A stretch of 64,000 bases of DNA from an uncultured Bacteroidales bacterium (GTDB lineage: Bacteria > Bacteroidota > Bacteroidia > Bacteroidales > P3): NCBI GenBank assembly GCA_905234695.1, contig CAJOHZ010000001.1, forward strand, positions 62,001-126,000, given 5' to 3'. The notes below the pieces were generated by a model. It saw nothing but the letters and a program-made list of their open reading frames with translations. It had not been told where the DNA came from and made no database searches. Below, one piece after another: positions 17,989 through 26,167 of the stretch (its first letter is position 1; each line of letters begins with the position of its first letter). Made by a program: the position numbers and the translations under genes.

Positions 17989-18296
17989 GAATTGTTTGGC
18001 AGGTCAGGGCAAAGGACGCATACCGAGAAATAGCCCATTATATCAATGAGCGGTTTGGCTGCAAAGCAAGGCAAGATTTCATGCAGAAAGTCAAGGAGTC
18101 GGAACGGCTTATGAAGAGCCATCCCGACATCGGAGCAATCGACCCACTTTTCGCCGACCGCCCCAAGACCTATCGCAGCATCATTGTGGGCGGCCTGAGC
18201 AAGATGGTCTATTTCGTCGAGGACGACATCATCTACATCGCCGCTTTCTGGGATTGCCGGCGGGAACCGGAAGGACAGACCGAAAAAGTTAAATAG
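17985..18296 (+). CDS. RelE/ParE-family toxin
   Basis: 103 residues. RelE/ParE-fold features: an initial basic strand (RIVWQVRAKDAYREIAHYI), a helical middle, and a C-terminal YRSIIVGGLSKMVYFVEDD...IAAFWDCRREPE. The Y..V...I.I..FWD.R ending is typical. Family members are ribosome-dependent mRNA nucleases or gyrase poisons; the sequence alone does not decide which. Translationally coupled to the antitoxin. Confidence 0.8.
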   Translation: MRIVWQVRAKDAYREIAHYINERFGCKARQDFMQKVKESERLMKSHPDIGAIDPLFADRPKTYRSIIVGGLSKMVYFVEDDIIYIAAFWDCRREPEGQTEKVK

Positions 18297-18327
18297 TGTG
18301 GCGGCCGACGGGTGATTTCTCGCCTTT

Positions 18328-18366
18328 TTGTTGTCATATCGAAACTTTTTTGTATTTTTGCAAATT
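18328..18366 (+). promoter_or_regulatory. Second copy of the 39-bp promoter block
   Basis: Same sequence as 17618-17656 with one mismatch, -7 box at 18353-18360. It is followed by a run of nine C (18407-18415), a CTGCCG-TACTT-CGGCAG hairpin (18483-18499) and then the lipoprotein gene at 18556, giving a long leader of about 190 nt. Confidence 0.65.
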
Positions 18367-18555
18367 ATGACAGGAGTGCATACCGCTTGTAACATATTGA
18401 AAATCACCCCCCCCCTACTTCGGATGTAAGTTATAATCTCCGGGGGCACTCTCCTTTTGTTTTTTATTGTGTTATTTCTTCTCTGCCGTACTTCGGCAGG
18501 GATTATCTTTGTATTGATTAATCTGCATTTTATTGACATATAAAACATTCACATC

Positions 18556-19296
18556 ATGTACAAACAAATCAAAAAAGCAACGCTTATGTTCTTCGTGGCA
18601 GCCGTGACGGCTACCGCTCTCACGGGTTGTGTCAAGGATGACGACATCCTGGCGGCAATCAATGCCGGGATGGGGGCTGAGGTGAAGATGCAATATGTGG
18701 ACCTGGGTTTGCCAAGCGGATTGGAATGGGCCAAGTGCAACCTGGGAGCCGAAAACGCCGAGGAATACGGCACCTACTTCGCCTGGGGCGAGACGGTGGG
18801 CAAGAAGAAATACACTTGGAAAAACTACGCCTATGGCGAGGCATACAACAAGCTCACCAAGTACTGCTGCCTCCCCGAGTACGGTCTTAACGGCTTTACA
18901 GACACACTGATATGCCTGCTGCACGAAGATGATGCAGCCACCGCTAACCTTTATACCGGCCCCATACTCCCCCATGTTAGTATTCCCCATATCCCTACTG
19001 CGGATGACTGGAAAGAGCTTTTCAACAACACCGATGTCCAATGGACCACGGTGAAAGGGGTCAAAGGTCTCAAATGCACCGCCCGTAACGGTACAGACAG
19101 CAGCATCTTCCTGCCCGCTGCAGGCTATATGGACGGCGACAAGGTCTGCATGGCAGGCAGTTTTGGTAACTACTGGTCGTCGTCGCTCGGCATGGGCGAC
19201 CCGTACGACGCCTGGGGGTTCCGCTTTGTCCCAGACCGTCAGAGCATGAGCTACTATTACCGCTATTACGGGCAGTCTGTGCGTGCGGTGCGGTGA
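18556..19296 (+). CDS. Lipoprotein with FISUMP/DUF1566-like domain
   Basis: 246 residues. The signal peptide ends in a lipobox (TALTGC, Cys at about 25), so it is exported and lipidated. The body has a pattern common in Bacteroidota surface proteins and resembling the Fibrobacter major paralogous domain: VDLGLPSGLEWAKCNLGA, YGTYFAWGET, PTADDWKELF, then NYWSSS and a terminal SVRAVR. It is probably a cell-surface protein of unknown ligand. A paralogue lies on the opposite strand at 20219-20947. A divergent outer-membrane barrel gene lies between them. Confidence 0.8.
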   Translation: MYKQIKKATLMFFVAAVTATALTGCVKDDDILAAINAGMGAEVKMQYVDLGLPSGLEWAKCNLGAENAEEYGTYFAWGETVGKKKYTWKNYAYGEAYNKLTKYCCLPEYGLNGFTDTLICLLHEDDAATANLYTGPILPHVSIPHIPTADDWKELFNNTDVQWTTVKGVKGLKCTARNGTDSSIFLPAAGYMDGDKVCMAGSFGNYWSSSLGMGDPYDAWGFRFVPDRQSMSYYYRYYGQSVRAVR

Positions 19297-19514
19297 ATTG
19301 GATAAGATATGGTGTTGCCAGGCTCTTGTATGAAAATTTTCTTTCGACAAGGGCAATAAATGGCGAGAGGGAGCGTTAATTAAACAGTTTCCAAAAGACC
19401 CTCAGATAGTAACCAATACGGCTGCCGATGCAAAATTAGTATGAGTGAATCCTGTTTTGGGGTGCCCCGTTTGCGGGGCGGTCCAGAATGAATATTAACA
19501 AAACTCATACAAAA

Positions 19515-20171
19515 ATGAAAAAAGCAGTTATCGCAGCAGCACTGGTGTTGCTCATGGGGACGGTCTCGGCCCAGGAAAACGAGGCAAAGAAAAAGAACTG
19601 GAATACTTGGATTGAGGTCAACTACGGCGTAAACCTCCTGGATGGAAGCAAGGGCTTCGCCGACTACATGAAGGCCCAGTACCCGGTTCTCGACTACCAA
19701 AGTTCATACATCTTTTCAGGGGTATTTGGAATCGGTGTCGGCATGGAGTACCGCCGGTTCACTTTCGGGTTGTATGCCGACGGACAGGGCGGCTCGACCG
19801 CGATAAAAAACCAGTACGTCAAGAAGGATGACGTACTGTCGCATATCGACTTTGGCTATCGCTTCGACCTCGGCAAGGGCTTTGCCTTGCATCCCACAGC
19901 GGGCTTCGGCTTCAGCACCAGCGACATCCTCTTTTCTACCTCGCGTGGCGGCGCCGACTACGTGAACGCGTTCTCTGCGAGAAATTACGTCGTTCCGCTG
20001 ACGCTCAATTTCATGGCTGGCAAAAACGGTACGGAATACGGCATATACCTGCAATATCTACTCAATGCCGGCCCGTTGGGCAAAACTTTTGTCACCGGCC
20101 TTGAGACCGAGGTAGACGGCCTCCATTTCCAACCTTCCACGCTCACCCTCGGCTGCAGGATTCGTTTCTGA
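19515..20171 (+). CDS. Outer-membrane beta-barrel protein
   Basis: 218 residues with a clean signal peptide (MKKAVIAAALVLLMGTVSA, cut before QE). Alternating amphipathic strands follow, ending in an aromatic residue (LGCRIRF), as in small outer-membrane barrels. Met at 19515 is preferred over 19488 because it starts the signal peptide directly. The leader carries a GCCCCG-TTTG-CGGGGC hairpin (19464-19479). The last 29 bp of the gene belong to an 85-bp sequence repeated at 21037-21121. Confidence 0.8.
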   Translation: MKKAVIAAALVLLMGTVSAQENEAKKKNWNTWIEVNYGVNLLDGSKGFADYMKAQYPVLDYQSSYIFSGVFGIGVGMEYRRFTFGLYADGQGGSTAIKNQYVKKDDVLSHIDFGYRFDLGKGFALHPTAGFGFSTSDILFSTSRGGADYVNAFSARNYVVPLTLNFMAGKNGTEYGIYLQYLLNAGPLGKTFVTGLETEVDGLHFQPSTLTLGCRIRF

Positions 20172-20227
20172 CGGCCGCCAATTTTCCAGTTGCCCGTTGC
20201 GTAGGAACGGGACAAAGGTTAGTTCTG
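20143..20227 (+). repeat. 85-bp direct repeat, copy 1
   Basis: Matches 21037-21121 with two mismatches. This copy spans the 3' end of the barrel gene, the short intergenic gap and the last codons of the leftward lipoprotein gene. Confidence 0.85.
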
Positions 20228-20947
20228 AATGGAACGCACAGCGCGCACAGACATACCATTGCAGCGGTCGTTGCTGCCCATGCGCTGGTCGTTCAACACG
20301 TCCGAACCGAAGCCGAACTCCCACGCGCCGGCCGGTGTGATTGAGTAGAGCGAGGCGGACCAGTAGTAGCCGTAGCTGCCTGCGTCGTAGAGCTCCGCAC
20401 CGTAGCGGTAGCCGGCGTCGGGCAGGAAGATACTATTGCCGTTGGCGGCGGTGAACTTCCTTCCGTTCACGCCGTTGAGAGTCATCCACTCCGCAGTGGT
20501 GTTGGCCATGAGTTCGCACCACTCATCATAGGTCGGGGTGCGTGCGACGCTGCCCAGGCCGGCTGTGGCGGCATCGTCGCCGGGCTGCAGGGTTGTCAAG
20601 TTGTCGGTGAAACCGTTGAGGCCTAACACCGATTTGCCACAGTACTTTGTCAGCTGGTTGTAATCGCTGCCGTAGGCATAGGTGCTCCAGTCGTACACGC
20701 GCTTGGGCTGCGTCTCGGCCCACGCAAAGTAGTAGCCGTACTGCTCCGGCGCACTGGCACCCACGTTGCACGAAGCCCACAGCAATCCGCTGGGCAGGCC
20801 GAGGTCCACCCAGCCGACTGACGCAGTGCCGCCGCCGTTGTTGGTTGATCCGTTACCATTGTTGCCTGCGTCCTCTTCGCAACCCACAAAGGCCGCCATT
20901 GCCGTGGCCAGCACGGCCACCATGACTAATCTGACTGTTTGTTTCAT
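20219..20947 (-). CDS. Lipoprotein with FISUMP/DUF1566-like domain, paralogue of 18556-19296
   Basis: 242 residues. The lipobox AAFVGC is followed by an acidic, Asn/Gly-rich linker, then the same domain as the other lipoprotein: VDLGLPSGLLWASCNVGA, YGYYFAWAET, PTYDEWCELM, YYWSAS and SVRAVRSIQN at the end. It is convergent with the barrel gene, with 47 bp between the stops. It lies between two copies of an 85-bp repeat, so it appears to be part of a duplicated or inserted module. Confidence 0.8.
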   Translation of the reverse strand: MKQTVRLVMVAVLATAMAAFVGCEEDAGNNGNGSTNNGGGTASVGWVDLGLPSGLLWASCNVGASAPEQYGYYFAWAETQPKRVYDWSTYAYGSDYNQLTKYCGKSVLGLNGFTDNLTTLQPGDDAATAGLGSVARTPTYDEWCELMANTTAEWMTLNGVNGRKFTAANGNSIFLPDAGYRYGAELYDAGSYGYYWSASLYSITPAGAWEFGFGSDVLNDQRMGSNDRCNGMSVRAVRSIQN

Positions 20948-21036
20948 CTGTCTGTTGTGTTATTAACGATGCGGAAGGGATTTTATTGTATTGGGGGTAA
21001 TAAAACCGGGACTATAGATTCAACTACGAATCACAT

Positions 21037-21121
21037 TCACCCTCGGCTGCAGGATTCGTTTCTGACGGCCGCCAATTTTCCAGTTGCCCGTTGCGGAGGA
21101 ACGGAACAAAGGTTAGTTCTG
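21037..21121 (+). repeat. 85-bp direct repeat, copy 2
   Basis: Second copy of 20143-20227. Here the first 29 bp no longer belong to an intact barrel gene; the other end again supplies the last codons (ending SIQN) of a leftward reading frame. Confidence 0.85.
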
Positions 21122-21289
21122 TATCGATTCAATACAATCGCAGGCCGACTCCGTCCGATAATGCCAGACTCCTGCGCTGTCCATATACACGTTTCCATTG
21201 CACAAGTCGATAAGGTTGGCTGAAAACTTTGTGATTCCGTCACCGTTCACGTCTGTCGTGAAATTTATTTTAATCGAGGGCAATAATTT
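21113..21289 (-). pseudogene. C-terminal remnant of a leftward surface-protein gene
   Basis: In the minus strand an open stretch of about 58 codons reads INFTTDVNGDGITKFSANL, then NGNVYMDSAGVWHY, and ends ESIQN with the same stop context as the lipoprotein at 20219. It has no start or signal peptide and is preceded in frame by a stop near 21289. It is probably the 3' end of a deleted paralogue or of the gene that was present before the module was duplicated. The rest of the 394-bp gap holds only the 85-bp repeat and the aqpZ leader. Confidence 0.45.
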
Positions 21290-21341
21290 TTGCTAAATTG
21301 CGTTAAAAAGGCAGATGTTAACCAATAAAACTAAAAGAACT

Positions 21342-22082
21342 ATGAAGATTACCAACAAAATGCTTGCCGAATGCTTCGGCACGTTCGTCCTTGTGCTGGG
21401 CGGCTGCGGAACCGCGCTGTTCGGTCATGTAGGTTTCCTCGGCGTGGCTATCGCCTTCGGTCTCACGGTCATCGCCATGGCCTACGGCATCGGCCATGTG
21501 AGCGGTGCCCACCTCAACCCCGCCGTAAGCTTCGGCGTGTGGGTCAACGGACGCATGAGTTTCAAAGAGATGCTGCTCTACTGGGTGAGCCAGATTATCG
21601 GCGCCATCGCCGCCGGTGCCGTGCTGTTCGGCATCTACAAGGCGGCCGGCATGGGTGCCACGGGCGTCTTCGCCGCCAACGGCTACGGGGCCGACTTCCA
21701 AGCCGCCTGTGGCGGTGCGGAGAGCGGCTACCTGAACGTCTCCATGTGGGGTGCCTTCGCCATCGAGGCCGTGCTGACATTCGTGTTCCTGATGGTTATC
21801 CTGGGCGCCACCGACGAGCGCAGCAACACCAAGGCCGCTGGCCTCGCCATCGGCCTCACGCTGACACTCATCCACCTGGTGAGCATCCCGCTGACCAACA
21901 CGAGCGTCAACCCCGCCCGCTCCATCAGCCAGGCCATCTTCAGCGACTGCTCCACCTGGAGTGCCTGCAGCCAGCTGTGGCTCTTCATCGTGGCCCCGCT
22001 GCTGGGTGCCGCCGTCGCCGGCCTGTTCTACAAATGCGTGGCCGGCTGCTGCTGCAAGTGCAAATGCGGCAAGGAAGAATAG
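21342..22082 (+). CDS. aqpZ: Aquaporin Z
   Basis: 246 residues and six membrane helices. Both family motifs are present: HLNPAVS in the first half and SVNPARS in the second. The long loop between helices 3 and 4 is typical of Bacteroidota AqpZ. It is a water channel of the inner membrane. The tail is Cys-rich (CCCKCKCGKEE), an oddity that could bind metal. Met 21342 is chosen because it directly begins the first conserved helix (MKITNKMLAECFGTF); the Met at 21315 adds nine unconserved residues. A strong terminator follows. Confidence 0.93.
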   Translation: MKITNKMLAECFGTFVLVLGGCGTALFGHVGFLGVAIAFGLTVIAMAYGIGHVSGAHLNPAVSFGVWVNGRMSFKEMLLYWVSQIIGAIAAGAVLFGIYKAAGMGATGVFAANGYGADFQAACGGAESGYLNVSMWGAFAIEAVLTFVFLMVILGATDERSNTKAAGLAIGLTLTLIHLVSIPLTNTSVNPARSISQAIFSDCSTWSACSQLWLFIVAPLLGAAVAGLFYKCVAGCCCKCKCGKEE

Positions 22083-22115
22083 CGCCACGGTCGTTACGAC
22101 AACCACTTACACAAC

Positions 22116-22146
22116 AAAGGCGTTGCAGTCACCCTGCAACGCCTTT
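22116..22146 (+). terminator. Rho-independent-type terminator of aqpZ
   Basis: Perfect 13-bp stem AAAGGCGTTGCAG / CTGCAACGCCTTT with a 5-nt loop, followed by ATTGTTA. Ends the aqpZ transcript. Confidence 0.85.
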
Positions 22147-22257
22147 ATTGTTAGAGCCCCTATTAATCTGACAAGCGGCCATGATTTATCATTCAAAACG
22201 ACTCGTGCCCTGTGCCAGAAAGTATACGTATAATTATTTATATTTCAATACTCTTTA

Positions 22258-22313
22258 AAGAACTTTATCCCAAAAATACATCAGTATTGAAAAAATGTGT
22301 ATATTTGCACCCG
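22258..22313 (+). promoter_or_regulatory. Repeated promoter block, copy 1 (AbiE pair)
   Basis: A 56-bp block with -7 box TATATTTG (22300-22307) plus C and a CAGTATTGAAAA element at about -33. It is identical except for two bases to 24121-24176, and its core recurs at 25391-25425. Confidence 0.75.
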
Positions 22314-22368
22314 AAAAGTAGCAAAAACATACATTTTTTGCTATCTATCACAATAAAAAAGCAATATT

Positions 22369-23163
22369 ATGACAGTTGCTGAATATATAAGAGAACGTGA
22401 GATTCGCGGAATGGTGACATTCACGATTAACGACCTGCGGAAGTCGCTAAATCTATCCGAGAAATCGTTGGTCACCGAATTACAACGACAAGTCTCACGC
22501 GGCAGAATCATCATCCCTTATCGTGGTTTTTATGTCATCATTCCCCCTCAGTATGCATTAAAGGGAATAATACCTCCCACCTACTACATTAACGAGTTGA
22601 TGAATGCCGTGGGGAAACCATACTACATTTGCCTTTTGTCGGCAGCAGAAATGCATGGAGCCGGTCATCAGAGAGCCATGCAGACTCAAGTAATGACCGT
22701 TGCGCCCCGACTGAAACCTTCAAAAAAGAATGCCTTGTTGGATTGGAACTATCGACAGAGTATTCCGCAAGAAATGTTGTTGAAGAAGAATACTGAGATG
22801 GGCATTATGCTCTACTCTAATGCCGAACTGACGGCTGTCGACCTTGTGCAGTTCGCCTCCCATGTGGGTGGGTTTGGACGTGCAGCCACCGTTCTCGCCG
22901 AAATGGTCGAGAGTCTTGACATTTCCAAGATGATGACACTTCTATCCTATACCACGATCGCAACCATCCAACGTTTGGGAGTTCTTCTGGAATTCGTATT
23001 AGATGAACAGCAAAAGGCTAATGAACTATTCACATTACTTAAGGACTCCACGACGAAATGGAAGTCAATACTCATGAGTAATGCGAATGCGAAGAATACC
23101 GATGGTTCCAGCAATCGCTGGCACGTGAACCGAAACATTGATATTGAAATAGACGAATTATGA
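22369..23163 (+). CDS. AbiEi-type antitoxin (second AbiE system)
   Basis: 264 residues. An N-terminal winged helix (residues about 14-55, with VSRGRIIIPYRGFYVI) is followed by YYINELMNAVGKPYYICLLSAAEMHGA, the core of the AbiEi antitoxin fold. It is longer than the first AbiEi in this window and only distantly similar to it. It should neutralise AbiEii and repress the promoter at 22258-22313. Its stop overlaps the start of the toxin gene (ATGA at 23160). Confidence 0.85.
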   Translation: MTVAEYIREREIRGMVTFTINDLRKSLNLSEKSLVTELQRQVSRGRIIIPYRGFYVIIPPQYALKGIIPPTYYINELMNAVGKPYYICLLSAAEMHGAGHQRAMQTQVMTVAPRLKPSKKNALLDWNYRQSIPQEMLLKKNTEMGIMLYSNAELTAVDLVQFASHVGGFGRAATVLAEMVESLDISKMMTLLSYTTIATIQRLGVLLEFVLDEQQKANELFTLLKDSTTKWKSILMSNANAKNTDGSSNRWHVNRNIDIEIDEL

Positions 23164-23966
23164 TAGACCGAGCTTCTCTTCTCAGGTGGAACGAGAGTGC
23201 CCCTTGGGTATACCCTTACATGGTCGAGCAAGACCTGATTATCTGCCGTGCGCTGGTGTGTATCTTCGGCGACGAGTTCTTGGCATCACAGTTGGCTTTC
23301 CGTGGTGGTACGGCATTGCACAAATTATACCTGCAGCCACAATCACGCTACAGCGAAGATATCGACCTTGTGCAAATCAACCCCGGCCCCATCAAGCCCA
23401 TCATGTATCGTCTCGGTGAGGTGCTCGCATGGCTACCGGACAGGGTGACCAAGCAGAAGCGCTACAACAATACTCTGTTGTTCCGTCTGGAGTCGGAAGT
23501 TCCACCCGTAGTGCCCTTGCGCCTGAAGGTGGAGATCAACTGCTATGAGCACTTCAATGTATTAGGACTGCAAAAGGTCCCTTTCGTGGTAGAAAACAGT
23601 TGGTTCAGCGGCAGATGCGAAATAACCACATATACTCTTGACGAATTGGTGGGAACCAAACTGCGGGCACTCTATCAGCGTAAGAAAGGGCGCGATTTGT
23701 TCGACCTGCAGCTGGCCATTGGGAGCGGTAAACTCGATGTATCTCGTGTGCTAGAATGCTATCAACGATATATGGAGTTCGTCGTCGAGGACGTCCCTAC
23801 CTACAAGCAGTATATACTGAATATGGAGCAGAAGCTGCAGGACACAGACTTCTTGAACGACATGAACATTCTTATTCGCGAAGGAGCACCCCGTTTCGAC
23901 CCAAAGACAGCATACGAGACTGTCAAGACTACATTCCTTGACCAAATGCCCGGCAAACGAGATTAA
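23160..23966 (+). CDS. AbiEii-type nucleotidyltransferase toxin (second AbiE system)
   Basis: 268 residues. It has the family signature LAFRGGTALHKLYL and RYSEDIDLVQ (about residues 45-75), with the metal-binding aspartates, and KKGRDLFDLQLA near residue 180. It belongs to the same broad family as 12891-13715 but to a different branch. Predicted to transfer nucleotides to an RNA acceptor stem when unrestrained. Apart from promoter copy 2, the 309 bp after it show nothing recognisable. Confidence 0.9.
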   Translation: MIDRASLLRWNESAPWVYPYMVEQDLIICRALVCIFGDEFLASQLAFRGGTALHKLYLQPQSRYSEDIDLVQINPGPIKPIMYRLGEVLAWLPDRVTKQKRYNNTLLFRLESEVPPVVPLRLKVEINCYEHFNVLGLQKVPFVVENSWFSGRCEITTYTLDELVGTKLRALYQRKKGRDLFDLQLAIGSGKLDVSRVLECYQRYMEFVVEDVPTYKQYILNMEQKLQDTDFLNDMNILIREGAPRFDPKTAYETVKTTFLDQMPGKRD

Positions 23967-24120
23967 GTTGGCCTATCGCCTCTGCCCCTCCCCCCGCGCA
24001 AATCGGAGCACCTGCACAAAACGCTACAAAACGCATTGCAGAAGGTGTTTCGTGGGGTGTACATGGTAAAGAATATGATAATATTTATTCACCAGTCATT
24101 TGATTTTCATTACATTTACC

Positions 24121-24176
24121 AAGAACTTTATCCAAAAAATACATCAGTATTGAAAAAATGTGTTTATTTGCACCCG
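24121..24176 (+). promoter_or_regulatory. Repeated promoter block, copy 2 (first FHA gene)
   Basis: Matches 22258-22313 at 54 of 56 positions; -7 box TTTATTTG (24163-24170) plus C is slightly weaker. The FHA reading frame starts 100 bp downstream. Confidence 0.7.
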
Positions 24177-24275
24177 TAAATCAATGTGAGTAATGCGTTA
24201 TGGAGAAACTATATGAAATCCAGCTCAGAATAATGAAGAATAACCCGATATAAATAACCAATAAAAAAAATCATA

Positions 24276-25033
24276 ATGAGAGTAATAACAATTGGAAGAA
24301 GTAATGAAAACGATGTAATCGTTAACGATCCACATGCATCACGTCACCACATGCAAATTATCCAACACGATGATGGGAGATATACCATATCTGACTTTGG
24401 TAGTGCCAATGGTACGTATGTCAATGGGCAAAAAATCAGCGGTGAGATTGTATTGGCCCCCACGGATATCATAAGAATTGGCAAAACAACAATTCCATGG
24501 ATGGAGTACTTCACACAAGATACCACGGATGATACCCCGAATGTCGCCCCTGAGCCAAATGAGGAAAATCTATCTAACACTCAGGTAACACCTGTTGAGA
24601 AACGACGAAATGGCTTCGTCACATTTTGGCTGTGGTTAATGATTGTGGCAAATGCTGGAAGCGTTATCATGCAATTGATATCTGCAAATTATGCCACTTG
24701 GCAATACGCAACGAGCGAAAAAGCAACGCAGTTCTTCTATGGGCAACCTGCCATAATATACTATTATATCGGCGCAGCATATTTCATAGCGATACTATCG
24801 CTTGTTAATGTTGCCGGAGCCATTTTCTTCTAAAATGGAAGAAGTTGGGTTACTGGTTATTTGTTGGCAGTGCTGCTGCTTGTTTTACAATCATGGTTTC
24901 CTTTGCAATCATTGGTGGCTTTACAATACCTGTGGGTTCATCCATGTTTGGCACTGTCTCGGGACCGGTCGCTCTTTGGGCCATTATGCAAATACGGAAG
25001 AATGGGATTAGTTGTTGGCGACAATTGGCTTAG
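24276..25033 (+). pseudogene. FHA domain membrane protein, frameshifted
   Basis: Residues 1-80 are an FHA domain (GRSNENDVIVND, SRHHMQ, SANGTYVNG, IPWMEYF), very close to the FHA at 27745. Two membrane helices follow. The frame ends at TAA 24831-24833. In the -1 frame the coding sense continues at once as LLKWKKLGYWLF and then GPVALWAIMQIRKNGISCW to a stop at 25033, the usual ending of such Bacteroidota membrane proteins. A single-base deletion near 24828-24836 explains this. The truncated 185-residue product might still be made. No canonical slippery site is seen. Confidence 0.75.
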
Positions 25034-25038
25034 TGCCA

Positions 25039-25140
25039 TTGTCGAAAACCAGCCATATTACCCGGCTTGCCCCGAATCAGGCTTTCGTCTTTGGCAGCAA
25101 CCTGCAAGGGACGGAGGGTGGTAGTGCCGTCCGTTATTGA
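25039..25140 (+). pseudogene. N-terminal fragment resembling A1S_2505-type phage-related protein
   Basis: An open stretch reads HITRLAPNQAFVFGSNLQG and stops a few codons later. ITRL....VFVFGSNL.G is the characteristic beginning of a small family seen in phages and mobile elements. Only about 34 codons remain. The rest of the gap 25034-25492 shows no gene, only promoter copy 3. Confidence 0.45.
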
Positions 25141-25390
25141 GACATGAGGCAATTCGGGTTTTATGCAAATTATAGTATGTTTATAAGCGACGTAAGGAAT
25201 CCGATACCATACAGAACCTGCAAATATGGCATCTACACATTCTCAGAGTTGTTCCATGATGATTAATATTGGGTTAAAAGTGTGTGAACCAGTATGACGG
25301 GGAACGGAGTTTATCTATGAACGGGAATGGATGGATGCTTGCCATTGCGCTGATTTCCTATATGTTTACAAAAAAATAACGACAAAAGTG

Positions 25391-25425
25391 CATCAGTATT
25401 GAAAAAAAATGTATATTTGCATCCG
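25391..25425 (+). promoter_or_regulatory. Repeated promoter block, copy 3 (FHA/T7SS-like operon)
   Basis: Core CATCAGTATTGAAAAAA followed by the -7 box TATATTTG (25412-25419), shared with the two upstream copies but without their first 20 bp. It should drive the gene at 25493 and probably the following cluster. Confidence 0.7.
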
Positions 25426-25492
25426 TTTTTCCGGTAAGAGTTATTACTGGACGATGTATAAAAATTATTAATAAAAAATAAAACAAAACACT

Positions 25493-26167
25493 ATGGCAAA
25501 CGAGTACAAACAATGTCCAAACGGTCACTACTATCAAGGCGATTCTTGCCCCTACTGCAAATCTGGTATCGGCCACACTGCCGCCTCTTCATCGTCGATG
25601 AAAACCGAAATCTTCGGAGGTCAGACTGATGATACTAACGAAACTTATAGCGGTACTCAAGAACCTACCATGCCTTTCGGCGGTAACGTCGAGAAAACCC
25701 AGGTTTTTAATGGTGGCGCAGTCAACTGTCCCTCAAATGCCCACACACAAAAGGTCAACAGCGCACCGATGTCTGGACGTACATGCTTCGGCGACGAGGA
25801 TGAGATGGAAACAGTTTCGACCCCGACAGGTGAAAGAATTCAGCGTGCCTCCCGTGAGACAAGAAAACTGGTCGGATGGTTGGTTAGCTACACTCTCGAC
25901 CCACTGGGCGTTGACTTCAAGCTCTATGAAGGTCGCAATATTATAGGCCGCGACCAAGACTGCAACATCACCGTGGCTGACAATAGGGTTTCTTCCAAAC
26001 ATGCAGTATTGCTGTTTCGTGCAGGCAAATATTCCCTCACCGACAGTCAATCGTCACACGGCACGTTTGTCAACGACCGAGACATTGAGTTAGAGCCATG
26101 CTACCTCAGCGACGGCGACATGATTCAAGTTGGACAGACCATCTTCAAATTCCGTTCAGCGTTATGA
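25493..26167 (+). CDS. Zinc-ribbon FHA domain protein
   Basis: 224 residues. An N-terminal metal-binding knuckle (Cys8, His12, Cys19, Cys22 in CPNGHYYQGDSCPYC) is followed by a Ser/Thr/Gly-rich linker of about 110 residues with many possible phosphorylation sites. A C-terminal FHA domain (about 140-224) has IIGRDQDCNI, SSKHA and SHGTFVND. FHA domains bind phosphothreonine, so this is a likely adaptor for the kinases at 31477 and 40904. There is no membrane segment. Its stop overlaps the next start (ATGA at 26164), and it is the first intact gene of the FHA/kinase cluster. Confidence 0.85.
   Translation: MANEYKQCPNGHYYQGDSCPYCKSGIGHTAASSSSMKTEIFGGQTDDTNETYSGTQEPTMPFGGNVEKTQVFNGGAVNCPSNAHTQKVNSAPMSGRTCFGDEDEMETVSTPTGERIQRASRETRKLVGWLVSYTLDPLGVDFKLYEGRNIIGRDQDCNITVADNRVSSKHAVLLFRAGKYSLTDSQSSHGTFVNDRDIELEPCYLSDGDMIQVGQTIFKFRSAL

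Noticed and set aside
19425..19440. Leftward promoter (TAATTTTG plus C on the minus strand) antisense to the lipoprotein
   Set aside because: A single match to a short degenerate consensus in an AT-rich gap, with no leftward gene to serve.
24820..24845. Programmed -1 frameshifting in the FHA gene
   Set aside because: No X XXY YYZ slippery heptamer in the needed frame and no obvious downstream structure; a deletion is simpler.
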